In this document: one piece after another, positions 1 through 7,266 of the stretch
How the letters are laid out: each line of letters starts with the position of its first letter
How positions within the stretch are numbered: the first letter of the stretch is position 1
DNA from: Solimonas sp040754295
Lineage (GTDB): Bacteria > Pseudomonadota > Gammaproteobacteria > Nevskiales > Nevskiaceae
NCBI GenBank assembly: GCA_040754295.1
Contig: JBFMCQ010000002.1
Location: 62,001 to 126,000, forward strand
Length of the DNA: 64,000 nt
Reading direction: 5' to 3'
Position numbers and translations under genes: made by a program
Notes under the pieces: generated by a model
What the model saw: the letters and a program-made list of their open reading frames with translations, nothing else
Databases searched by the model: none
What the model was told of the DNA's origin: nothing

Positions 1-101
1 GACATGAGTGCTTCAAGCCGAAAGAAAGGGAGGGCGTTATGCAGCATGCAATTCTAGCGGATCGATCGTCACCGACGCGGACGCTCCGGGAGACGCGCCC
101 G

Positions 102-659
102 ATGCAGCGGCGCCTGCCGGGCGCAATGATCCACCGCATCTGGAGATGCCGCCAATGCAGCGCCGCGGCCGCCATCGCGGCGGCGCTCGTCGCCGCAACC
201 GCGGCTCGGGCGGAGGTCTACCGCTGCCGCGACGACGATGGGGTGGTGCGCTACACCGACAAGCCGTGCAGCACGGCGGCGCGGCCGATCGATCTGCCGG
301 ACCCGATCGTGGTGCCCGCCGGGCCGACCGCCGATCTGCTCGGCGAGGCGCAGCAGCGCGAGGACACGAAGCGTGCCGCGCGTGATGAGGCCGACGCCGA
401 ATGGATCGAGCAGCACGCGGCGCGCAAGGCCGAGGAGGAGCGGCTGCGCAATGCGCGCGTCACCGCGACGGTCGTCGAAGGCATGACGCCTGCCGATGTG
501 CGCCGCATCCACGGCGATCCGCTCGTCGTCTCCGAGAGCCGCAGTGCCAAGGGCGTGCGCGAGACCTGGAGCTACACGCTCGAAGACAAGCGGCGCCTGC
601 ACGTGACCTTCACCGACGGCCGCGTCAGCTCGGTGCGCACGCGCAAGGAGAAGAAGTAG
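102..659 (+). CDS. Exported DUF4124-type protein with BamE/SmpA-like C-terminus
   Basis: Exported protein of unknown role. Residues about 12-37 form a signal peptide (Ala-rich core ending in A-R-A). A DUF4124-like segment follows (EVYRC, then VRYTDKPC, two cysteines), then a charged Glu/Arg/Lys stretch and a C-terminal part beginning VVEGMTPADVRRIHGDP, which resembles the GMT-x-x-x-V-x-x-x-x-G-x-P motif of SmpA/BamE folds. ATG 102 is chosen because GGGAGA lies 8 nt upstream. ATG 39 also has a strong purine-rich site (AAAGGGAGGG) but would place 21 polar residues before the signal. ATG 126 is a third option. A different frame is open from base 1 to TAG 55-57 and may be the tail of an upstream gene. 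Function is not known. Confidence 0.75.
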   Translation: MQRRLPGAMIHRIWRCRQCSAAAAIAAALVAATAARAEVYRCRDDDGVVRYTDKPCSTAARPIDLPDPIVVPAGPTADLLGEAQQREDTKRAARDEADAEWIEQHAARKAEEERLRNARVTATVVEGMTPADVRRIHGDPLVVSESRSAKGVRETWSYTLEDKRRLHVTFTDGRVSSVRTRKEKK

Positions 660-689
660 CGCTCGGGTCCCGGCACTCGGCGTCGCGCG

Positions 690-815
690 TCCGCGGAACC
701 CTGCGACGCCATTGGTGCGAAGCACGGCAAGTCACCGGCGCAGATCCTGATCCGCTGGAATACGCCTGATGCTCGGTGGCTCCGCCCCGGCGCGGCGCTG
801 CGGAAGTCCCGGTAA
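690..815 (+). pseudogene. Aldo/keto reductase remnant
   Basis: No intact gene lies between 660 and 862. The frame starting at 690 reads EPCDAIGAKHGKSPAQILIRWN and then non-homologous residues to TAA 813-815. The piece IGAKHGKSPAQILIRW closely matches the conserved segment of aldo/keto reductases near the C-terminal part of the barrel (family pattern A-x-x-H-G-K-T/S-P-A-Q-x-x-L-R-W). There is no start codon, no catalytic Tyr/Lys region and no C-terminal domain, so this looks like a short leftover of a deleted gene. The call rests on about 17 residues recognised by eye. Confidence 0.45.
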
Positions 816-862
816 AGTACGCGTCCCCTACGGCTCCGGTGTGGCGCGCGCCGCCTCGACAA

Positions 863-1144
863 ATGGACCTCAAGATCTTCGCCACCGTGTTCGCCACGGT
901 GTTCGTCGCCGAGCTCGGCGACAAGACGCAGCTGGCGACGCTGCTGTTCGCAGCGGACCGGCCCGCGTCGAAGTGGGCGGTGTTCGCCGGCTCGGCGCTG
1001 GCGCTGGTGCTCGCCGCCGGCATCGGTGTGCTGGCCGGCGGCTGGCTGTCGCAGGCGGTCAGTCCGCGGCAGCTGAAGCTCCTTGCCGGGATCGGCTTCC
1101 TGCTGATCGGCACCTGGACGCTCAGATCCGCGTTCGTTGCCTGA
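863..1144 (+). CDS. GDT1/TMEM165 (UPF0016) family membrane protein
   Basis: 93-residue membrane protein made of one UPF0016 unit, with three hydrophobic segments (residues about 2-15, 33-55 and 70-90). The first carries the family signature E-L-G-D-K-T-Q, which forms the ion site in GDT1/TMEM165 proteins. Relatives transport divalent cations, mainly Mn2+ and in eukaryotes also Ca2+. Two-unit members are about twice this length, so this one probably works as a dimer or pairs with another half-size gene elsewhere (inference). ATG 863 begins MDLKIFATVF at the family start. An upstream in-frame start at 776 would only add a low-complexity leader. The stop lies 9 nt before tadA. Confidence 0.8.
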   Translation: MDLKIFATVFATVFVAELGDKTQLATLLFAADRPASKWAVFAGSALALVLAAGIGVLAGGWLSQAVSPRQLKLLAGIGFLLIGTWTLRSAFVA

Positions 1145-1152
1145 AGCCGGCG

Positions 1153-1653
1153 ATGTCAGAAGGCATGATCGGGTCTCCGCAGCCTGCGCGCAGCGACGAG
1201 CAGCGGGCGCAGGACGGCGCCTACATGCGTCATGCGCTGACGCTCGCGCACCGCGCACAGGCGGCGGGCGAGGTTCCGGTGGGGGCGCTCGTCGTGCACC
1301 AAGGGCGCATCGTCGGCGAGGGCTGGAACCAGCCGATCGGCGCGCGGGATCCGAGCGCGCACGCCGAGATGGTGGCGCTGCGCGTGGCCGCGCAGCGGCT
1401 CGGCAACTACCGACTCACCGGCAGCACGCTCTACGTCACCCTCGAGCCCTGCGTGATGTGTGCCGGCGCGATCGTGCACGCGCGCGTCGCGCAGCTGGTG
1501 TTCGGCGCCTGGGACCCGAAAGCGGGTGCGGTGCGCTCGGTCTACGACGTCATCGCGCGGCCGCGCCTCAATCACATCGTCGAATGGCACGGCGGCGTGC
1601 TCGCAGCGGAGTGCGGCGACATCCTGCGCCGCTTCTTCCGCGCGCGGCGCTAG
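1153..1653 (+). CDS. tadA: tRNA-specific adenosine deaminase TadA
   Basis: Cytosolic enzyme that converts A34 to inosine in tRNA-Arg(ACG) so that one tRNA reads several Arg codons. The zinc-dependent deaminase signature is complete: H-A-E (HAEMVAL, about residue 72) supplies the first ligand and the catalytic Glu, and P-C-V-M-C (about residues 103-107) the two Cys ligands. Length 166 residues matches the family. ATG 1153 was chosen; ATG 1165 four codons later is an alternative. The gene starts 8 nt after the GDT1-like gene, so the two are probably cotranscribed. Confidence 0.93.
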   Translation: MSEGMIGSPQPARSDEQRAQDGAYMRHALTLAHRAQAAGEVPVGALVVHQGRIVGEGWNQPIGARDPSAHAEMVALRVAAQRLGNYRLTGSTLYVTLEPCVMCAGAIVHARVAQLVFGAWDPKAGAVRSVYDVIARPRLNHIVEWHGGVLAAECGDILRRFFRARR

Positions 1654-1697
1654 CCAAGTTTGCGCGCCCGCGGCAGAGTGCGCCGGATCGCCGAGAG

Positions 1698-2357
1698 CTA
1701 GCCCGCCAGCTCCAGCAGCGCCGCCGTGGCGAGATGATCGCGCTCGCGCGCGATCTCGGCGGCGGTTTTGCCGTCCTCGGTCCGCGCGCTGCGATCGATG
1801 CCGCGCGCCAGCAGCAGGCGGCACAGGTTCTCGAATCCGCGCGATGCGGCGAGGTGCAGCGCATTGACGCCGCTGCCGCCAACATGGTGGACATCGGCTC
1901 CGAGCGCGATCAGCAGCGGCGCGAGGCTCTCGCCGGCGGCGCCGGCGATGGCGGCGTGCATCGGCGTGTTCGCCATCGGGTTGCGCGAGACCGCGTCCAG
2001 CGGCGCGCCCAGGCCGATCAGCACCAGCATCGCATCGCGCGCGCCGAGGAAGCTCGCCAGATGCAGGGGCGTCCAGCCGTCGACGCTGTACGCGCCGAGC
2101 AGCAGCGGGTCCTGGCTCGCGAGCCCGGCGACCCGGCGCGCGTCGTTGCACGCGGCCGCCTCGAAAATCGTCAGCGCCGCGAACGGCCTGAGCAGATCGG
2201 CGATCTCCGCGGCGCCGTTGTAGAGCGCGAACATCAGCGGCGAGAGGCCGCCGGGCAGCGGCGCGGTCGCCTGGCTCGGATCGCGCTCGAGCGCGGTCCG
2301 CGCGGCTGTGAGATCGCGGCTCTGAATTGCATGCATCAGGGGGCGGACTTCGCTCAT
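1698..2357 (-). CDS. Ankyrin-repeat protein
   Basis: 219-residue soluble protein composed of ankyrin repeats. Recognisable repeat cores are SPLMFALYNGAAEIADLL (about 39-56), WTPLHLASFLGARDAMLVL (about 96-114), TPMHAAIAGAAGESLAPLL and NALHLAASRGFENLCRLLLARG, ending with KTAAEIARERDHLATAALL. There is no signal peptide or membrane segment. Ankyrin proteins mediate protein-protein contacts and the partner cannot be inferred here. It is convergent with tadA and stands alone on the minus strand. The 118 bp between its start and tRNA-Val would hold its promoter, but no clear motif was seen. Confidence 0.85.
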   Translation of the reverse strand: MSEVRPLMHAIQSRDLTAARTALERDPSQATAPLPGGLSPLMFALYNGAAEIADLLRPFAALTIFEAAACNDARRVAGLASQDPLLLGAYSVDGWTPLHLASFLGARDAMLVLIGLGAPLDAVSRNPMANTPMHAAIAGAAGESLAPLLIALGADVHHVGGSGVNALHLAASRGFENLCRLLLARGIDRSARTEDGKTAAEIARERDHLATAALLELAG

Positions 2358-2475
2358 CGGGACATCCGGCGTCGAACGGGAAAGGTGCGCAGCCTAAGCC
2401 CCTCGCGGACCGGCCTCAATGCCGCCGCCGCTGCGTTGACGCCGCCGGGCGCTCTGACTAAGATTCCCGCCCCTC

Positions 2476-2550
2476 GGACAGTTAGCTCAGCGGTAGAGCA
2501 CCGCTTTCACACGGCGGGGGTCACAGGTTCGATCCCTGTACTGTCCACCA
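2476..2550 (+). tRNA. tRNA-Val (anticodon CAC)
   Basis: Complete cloverleaf with CCA encoded. Acceptor arms GGACAGT and ACTGTCC pair perfectly, the T arm is CACAGG-TTCGATC-CCTGT, and the anticodon stem CCGCT/GGCGG encloses the loop TTCACAC, giving anticodon CAC (codon GUG). The D loop is short. A PIN-domain gene scrap begins 38 nt downstream, which fits tRNA genes serving as integration sites (inference). Confidence 0.93.
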
Positions 2551-2587
2551 GACAACGGGTTGTTCCGAAGTTTGTTCGTGTACAACC

Positions 2588-2698
2588 CGCGGCTACAGCT
2601 TCTACGATAGCCTCATCATCGCCAGCGCGCTGGAAGGCGGCCGCACAAGCCTGCTCAGCGAAGACCTGCAGGACGGCCAGCAGATCGATCGGGTCTGA
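2588..2698 (+). pseudogene. PIN-domain (VapC-like) toxin remnant
   Basis: The 341 bp between tRNA-Val and dnaB holds no intact gene. The frame from 2588 to TGA 2696-2698 reads RGYSFYDSLIIASALEGG followed by RTSLLSEDLQDGQQIDRV. This matches the C-terminal end of PIN-domain nucleases (family text close to SFWDALIVAAALEAGC then LLSEDLQDG), including the acidic residues of the third active-site cluster. The first two thirds of such a protein (about 90-100 residues) and any antitoxin gene are missing. It is best explained as the remains of a toxin-antitoxin locus lost beside the tRNA. From 2699 to 2891 I see nothing beyond the dnaB leader. Confidence 0.6.
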
Positions 2699-2891
2699 CC
2701 AGTCCCGCTCTCCGCCGCCGTGAGTCCGGCCTCCCGCCCGGTGGAGGTTTGCGCGCTTTGTGCAAGCCGGGGCCGCCCGTGGTCCCGACTGTCAACACAC
2801 GCACCCGCTCATATCCCCGGCTTGCGCACGGGGTATTCACAGGAAACGCTCTGTCGTCCGCGGCGTCGATGCGGGAGAATCAGCCTTCACC

Positions 2892-4268
2892 ATGAGCCCG
2901 ACCGTCGCCAAGCTGCAGGCGCAGCCCAAGTTGCCGCCCTATTCGATCGAGGCCGAGCAGTCCGTGCTCGGCGGGTTGATGCTCGACAACCGCGCTTGGC
3001 ACGAGCTCGCCGACCGCCTGTCGCCGGAGGACTTCTACCGCGAGGATCACCAGCTGATCTATCGCGCGATCTGCGAGCTCGTCGGCACCAACCGGCCCTG
3101 CGATTTCGTCACGCTCTCGGAGCATCTCAAGGCGCACGGCCAGCTCGAGGCCGCGGGCGGGCTGGCCTATCTGGGCAATCTCGCCAACGAGACGCCGAGC
3201 GCGGCCAACGTGCTCGCCTACGCCGAGATCGTGCGCGAGCGCGCGGTGCTGCGCGGATTGATCGCGGCCGGCGGCGACATCGCCGAGCTGGGCTTTCGCT
3301 CCGAGGGCCGCCCGCACGCCGAGCTGCTGGATCTCGCCGAGCAGAAAGTGTTCGCGCTGCGCTCGCGCGCCGAGCACGCGCGCTCCACCTACTTCGCGAT
3401 GCCGGAGCTGATGGAGTCGCTCGAGCGCAAGATCGACTTTCTGCGCCACAACCCGGGTGGACTCGCGGGGCTGGCGACCGGTTTCGTCGACCTGGATGCC
3501 AAGACCACGGGCCTGCATCCCGGCGATCTGGTGATCCTGGCCGGGCGGCCGTCGATGGGCAAGACCAGTTTCGCGCTGAATGTCGCCGAGCACGTCGCGC
3601 TCTACGAGAAGCAGCCGGCCGCCGTGTTCAGCATGGAAATGCCGGCGGAGCAGCTGGCGCTGCGCATGATGTCGTCGTTCGCGCGCATTCCGATGGGCAA
3701 GCTGCGCAGCGGCGACCTCGAAGACCGCGACTGGGACCGGCTCGTGTCCCAGGGCGGCCTGATCCGCGAGGCGCCGCTGTATATCGACGAGACCGGCGCG
3801 CTGTCGCCGCTGGAGCTGCGTGCGCGCGCGCGCCGTATCAAGGCGCGGCACGGGCTGGGGCTGATCGTGGTCGACTACATCCAGCTGATGCAGGTGCCGG
3901 GCATCAAGGACAACCGCACCAACGAGATCTCGGAGATTTCGCGCAGCCTCAAGGCGCTGGCCAAGGAACTGGCAGTGCCGGTGATCGCACTTTCGCAGCT
4001 CAACCGCGGCGTCGAGCAGCGTGACAACAAGCGGCCGCGGATGGCGGACCTGCGCGAGTCGGGCGGTATCGAGCAGGACGCGGACCTCGTGATCTTCATC
4101 TACCGCGACGAGGTCTACAACCGGGATTCGCCGGACAAGGGCACCGCCGAGATCATCATCGCCAAGCAGCGCAACGGCCCGCTCGGCGTCGTGAAGACCG
4201 CGTTTCTCGGCGAGTACACGCGCTTCGAGAACCTCGCGCAGGGCTACACGGACGACTCCGGCGCATGA
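2892..4268 (+). CDS. dnaB: Replicative DNA helicase DnaB
   Basis: Hexameric 5'-3' helicase that unwinds DNA at the fork and recruits primase. The 458-residue protein has the N-terminal primase-binding domain (LPPYSIEAEQSVLGG at about 14-28) and the RecA-like motor. Walker A is GRPSMGKTS (about 218-226), Walker B is LIVVDYIQLM, and the LSQLNRGVEQR and E-x-G-x-I-E-Q-D-A-D motifs are intact. No intein is present. ATG 2892 gives the standard N-terminus. The stop overlaps the alr start (ATGA at 4265-4268), implying translational coupling, an arrangement known from other gammaproteobacteria. Confidence 0.97.
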   Translation: MSPTVAKLQAQPKLPPYSIEAEQSVLGGLMLDNRAWHELADRLSPEDFYREDHQLIYRAICELVGTNRPCDFVTLSEHLKAHGQLEAAGGLAYLGNLANETPSAANVLAYAEIVRERAVLRGLIAAGGDIAELGFRSEGRPHAELLDLAEQKVFALRSRAEHARSTYFAMPELMESLERKIDFLRHNPGGLAGLATGFVDLDAKTTGLHPGDLVILAGRPSMGKTSFALNVAEHVALYEKQPAAVFSMEMPAEQLALRMMSSFARIPMGKLRSGDLEDRDWDRLVSQGGLIREAPLYIDETGALSPLELRARARRIKARHGLGLIVVDYIQLMQVPGIKDNRTNEISEISRSLKALAKELAVPVIALSQLNRGVEQRDNKRPRMADLRESGGIEQDADLVIFIYRDEVYNRDSPDKGTAEIIIAKQRNGPLGVVKTAFLGEYTRFENLAQGYTDDSGA

Positions 4269-5350
4269 TCCCGCGCGTGACCGCGACGGTCGATCTGGCG
4301 GCGCTGCGCCACAATCTCGCTGCGGTACGGCACCTGGCGCCGCGCTCGCGCGTGATGGCCGCGGTCAAGGCCGATGCCTATGGGCACGGCGCGGTGCCGG
4401 TCGCGCGCACGCTCGAAGCCGCCGGCGTCGACGCGCTCGCGGTCGCCTGCCTCGAGGAGGCGATGACGCTGCGCCAGGCGCGCATCCAGGCGCCGATCGC
4501 GCTGCTCGAAGGTGTGATCTCGTTCGAGGAGGCGGCACAGGCGGTCTACGAGCAGCTGCAGATCGTCGTGCACGACCACTGGCAGATCGCGCTGCTGGAG
4601 CAGTTGCCGGCGAGCGCGCGGCTGTCGCTGTGGCTCAAGCTCGACAGCGGCATGCACCGCCTCGGCTTTCCACTCGCCGACGTGCCGCGGCTCGCCGAAG
4701 TCCTGCGCCGGCATCCGGGCTGGACCTTCGAGGGCTGGATGACGCATCTGGCCTGCGCCGACGAGCCGGACAACCCGTTCACCATCGAGCAGATCCGGTG
4801 CTTCGACACGGCGCTGCGCGGCATGCCGGGGCCGCGCTCGATCGCGAACTCCGCCGGGCTCATCGCCTGGCCGCAGAGCCGCGTCGACTGGGTGCGTCCG
4901 GGGCTCGCGCTCTACGGCTGTTCGCCGATGCCCGATCGCAGCGCCGCGGCGCTCGGGCTGCGGCCGGCGCTACGGCTGGAGAGCCGCATCATCGCGATCC
5001 GCGAATACGAAGCCGGCGAGGGCATCGGCTACGGCCTGGCCTGGCGCTGCCCCGCGCGCACGCGCATCGGCGTCGTTGCCGTCGGTTATGCCGACGGCGT
5101 GCACCGCGCGTTTCGCAACGGCACGCCGGTGATGATCCGCGGGCGCCATGCCTACCTCGCCGGGCGGGTGTCGATGGACATGATCAGCGTGGATCTGCGC
5201 GACGTGCCCGACGCCGCCGTCGGCGATCCCGTGCTGCTCTGGGGCGATGCGCTACCGGCGGAGCAGGTCGCGGCCTGGGCCGGCACGCTGTCCTACGAGC
5301 TGCTGTGCGGGCTTACGCAGCGCGTGCACTTCCGTCACGTGGACGGCTGA
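4265..5350 (+). CDS. alr: Alanine racemase
   Basis: PLP enzyme interconverting L- and D-alanine for peptidoglycan. The PLP-binding Lys sits in AVKADAYGHGA (about K35), and the second catalytic base Tyr is in GIGYGLAW (about residue 256). RVSMDMISVDL near the C-terminus is the conserved dimer and active-site segment. Length 361 matches the family. Its ATG overlaps the dnaB stop, so the two genes are expressed together. The end is convergent with the minus-strand lipoprotein gene. Confidence 0.96.
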   Translation: MIPRVTATVDLAALRHNLAAVRHLAPRSRVMAAVKADAYGHGAVPVARTLEAAGVDALAVACLEEAMTLRQARIQAPIALLEGVISFEEAAQAVYEQLQIVVHDHWQIALLEQLPASARLSLWLKLDSGMHRLGFPLADVPRLAEVLRRHPGWTFEGWMTHLACADEPDNPFTIEQIRCFDTALRGMPGPRSIANSAGLIAWPQSRVDWVRPGLALYGCSPMPDRSAAALGLRPALRLESRIIAIREYEAGEGIGYGLAWRCPARTRIGVVAVGYADGVHRAFRNGTPVMIRGRHAYLAGRVSMDMISVDLRDVPDAAVGDPVLLWGDALPAEQVAAWAGTLSYELLCGLTQRVHFRHVDG

Positions 5351-5410
5351 GCGCGCGCGGCGCAAGAAACCGGCTGCGCCGGCGCGGTCTCTCACGCCTG
5401 CGGCCGGCGC

Positions 5411-5680
5411 TCAATGCACGGTCGGCGACAGCCTGCGCAGCGCTTCGGCGGTCGTCGTCGCGCCGGTGCGCTCGACGTCGTCGCGGGTGTAGACCTCGCC
5501 CGGCCCAGCCAGGCATGGCCGGTCTTCGCTGCGCTTGATGTGGCTGCCGGTCGCCTGCAGGCAGTTCGGCGGCTCGGCGGCCTTTGCGGTCTCGGGCTGC
5601 TCGGCCGGTCCGTCCTTCGCGTTGCCGGCGCAACCGAGCAGAAACACCGCACTGGCGAGCACCGGTAGCAGCTTGTTCAT
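5411..5680 (-). CDS. Small lipoprotein resembling a TonB-receptor plug start
   Basis: 89-residue predicted lipoprotein. The signal peptide MNKLLPVLASAVFLLGC ends in a lipobox (L-L-G-C), and a low-complexity linker (about 18-45) follows. The C-terminal half contains TGSHIKRSED and then GEVYTRDDVERTGATTTAEALRRL. These resemble the opening of TonB-dependent receptor plug domains (VTGSRIKR... VITREDIERTGATTVADALR). Two extra cysteines (NCLQ and RPCLAG) could form a disulfide. ATG 5680 is preceded by AGGAGG at a good distance; an upstream in-frame start at 5707 would break the signal peptide. The function is unknown, and the resemblance may reflect descent from or mimicry of a receptor plug (inference). 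Confidence 0.75.
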   Translation of the reverse strand: MNKLLPVLASAVFLLGCAGNAKDGPAEQPETAKAAEPPNCLQATGSHIKRSEDRPCLAGPGEVYTRDDVERTGATTTAEALRRLSPTVH

Positions 5681-5722
5681 GACCTGCCTCCTGTAAGCCT
5701 CACTCACGCGCCGAGCGAAGCC

Positions 5723-6427
5723 TCAGCCGACGAGCACGAAGGTCATCTTCGTGCCCACCAGTTCGACCGTGTCGTTGTGATTGAGTTTCCGTGCCTGGGC
5801 GTCGATGGGCTGGCCGTTGACCAAGGGCCGCTGGCCGGCGCTTTCGCCACCGACGTGGACGATGTAGTAGCCGTCGGCGCGCCGCGTGATCGCGGCGACC
5901 TGCACGCCCGGCTTGCCGATCGTCGTCAGCGCCTTGGACAGCTCCAGCTCCTTGCCGGCATTGACGCCACTGGCGACGCGCAGGCGACCGAGCAGCGGCC
6001 GCGGCGGTGCCGCCGCCGGCGCGACCGGGGCCGCAGCGCTCGCCGCCGCAGCCGGCGTGGCGGAGCGGCTGAGCTGGGCATCGAAGGCCTCGCCGAACTG
6101 GCCCGGCTTGAGGATCATGGTCTTCTCGAAGTCGTCGTCGACCTCGCCCTCGTACCTGAGCGTGTTGCGGCCGATCGAGATGACATCGCCGTTGGACAGC
6201 GGGTGCTTGGCGATCTGCTTGCCGTTGACCTGCGTGCCGTTGGTCGAGTCCAGATCCTCGAGAAACGAATCCTGCAGGATCGTGATGACGACGGCGTGAT
6301 GTCCGGAGACGGCCTTGTCGCTCAGACAGATGTCGTTGTCCGGGTGACGTCCGATGGTGATCCGCTCTTTGCTGAGCGGGAACTCCTGGGTCTGGCCGCT
6401 GCTGTCGGTGACGATGAGTTTGCCCAT
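5723..6427 (-). CDS. FHA-domain protein
   Basis: Phosphothreonine-binding adaptor, 234 residues. The N-terminal FHA domain is intact: ITIGRHPDNDICLSD (about 23-37), SGHHAVV with the conserved Ser-His, and DLDSTNGTQVNG (about 57-68). A Thr-containing segment after it (FEKTMILKPGQF) is a plausible kinase target. A Pro/Ala linker (about 115-140) leads to a second, degenerate FHA-like domain lacking the R-x-S-x-H signature (KALTTIGKPG, LVNGQPIDAQ). It is the third gene of the kinase-PP2C-FHA operon, 10 nt after the phosphatase, and probably reads the output of that kinase. Confidence 0.88.
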   Translation of the reverse strand: MGKLIVTDSSGQTQEFPLSKERITIGRHPDNDICLSDKAVSGHHAVVITILQDSFLEDLDSTNGTQVNGKQIAKHPLSNGDVISIGRNTLRYEGEVDDDFEKTMILKPGQFGEAFDAQLSRSATPAAAASAAAPVAPAAAPPRPLLGRLRVASGVNAGKELELSKALTTIGKPGVQVAAITRRADGYYIVHVGGESAGQRPLVNGQPIDAQARKLNHNDTVELVGTKMTFVLVG

Positions 6428-6437
6428 ATGTCGAGTC

Positions 6438-7259
6438 CTAGAACCATTCCATCAGACGTTCGTACCAACGCCGGCCGGGGACGAGCGAGGCGTCCACGCG
6501 CGCCAGCACGACCGACACGTTGTCCTTGCCCCCGCCCTCATTCGCGAGCGCGACCAGCTCGGTGGCCGCGCCATCAAGGTTATCAGCGTACTTTCCGAGC
6601 GTTAAGCCGATGACTTCATCCGATACCATGTCCGTGAGCCCGTCCGAGCACAGCAGGACGATATCGTGGGTTTCGAGCGTCTCCTCGAGCAGGTCGACGG
6701 CGACCTCCGGCTCGACGCCCAGCGCGCGCGTGACGATGTTCTTGCGCACCAGCTTCAAGGCCTCGTCGCGGTCGTAGTGGCCGCGCGCGACCAGCTCCTC
6801 GATCAGCGAATGATCGCGCGTGATCTGCTCCAGCCTGCCGCCGCGGTAGCGGTACAGCCGGGAGTCGCCGACGTAGGCGATCGACATGCGGTCGTCATGC
6901 AGCAGGCAGGTCACGATCGTGGTGCCCATACCGGCGCACTGCGGCTGGCTCTGCGCCACCGAGTAGATCGCCCGGTGTGCGTCCTCCACCGCCGCGCGCA
7001 GCATCAGCGCCTCCGCGCTGAACCCGCTTGCGGCGTCGATTTCGCCGTGCTTCAGCTCCGGCCATTTGCGCCGCGCGACGTCGAGCACGGTGGTCACCGA
7101 AATGCCGCTGGCGATCTCGCCGGCGTTATAGCCGCCCATACCGTCGGCCAGCACCAGCAGGCCGATCTCGGGGTCCTCGCCGACGGCGTCTTCGTTGTTG
7201 GTGCGTACACGGCCGTTGTGCGACAGCAGCGCCGTGGCGACCTTATCCTTGAGCGCCAT
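6438..7259 (-). CDS. PP2C-type Ser/Thr protein phosphatase
   Basis: Metal-dependent phosphatase of the PP2C/Stp1 family, 273 residues, cytosolic. The metal-binding motifs are present: NNEDAVGEDP (about 20-29), LVLADGMGGYNAGE (about 35-48), YVGDSRLYRYR, LLCSDGLTDMV and GGGKDNVSVVL. ATG 7259 (MALKDKV) is chosen; 29 residues of upstream open frame overlap the end of the kinase gene and look non-coding. It lies 7 nt downstream of the CHASE2 kinase and 10 nt upstream of the FHA gene, so it most likely dephosphorylates the kinase or its substrates. Confidence 0.93.
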   Translation of the reverse strand: MALKDKVATALLSHNGRVRTNNEDAVGEDPEIGLLVLADGMGGYNAGEIASGISVTTVLDVARRKWPELKHGEIDAASGFSAEALMLRAAVEDAHRAIYSVAQSQPQCAGMGTTIVTCLLHDDRMSIAYVGDSRLYRYRGGRLEQITRDHSLIEELVARGHYDRDEALKLVRKNIVTRALGVEPEVAVDLLEETLETHDIVLLCSDGLTDMVSDEVIGLTLGKYADNLDGAATELVALANEGGGKDNVSVVLARVDASLVPGRRWYERLMEWF

Positions 7260-7266
7260 GCGCACC

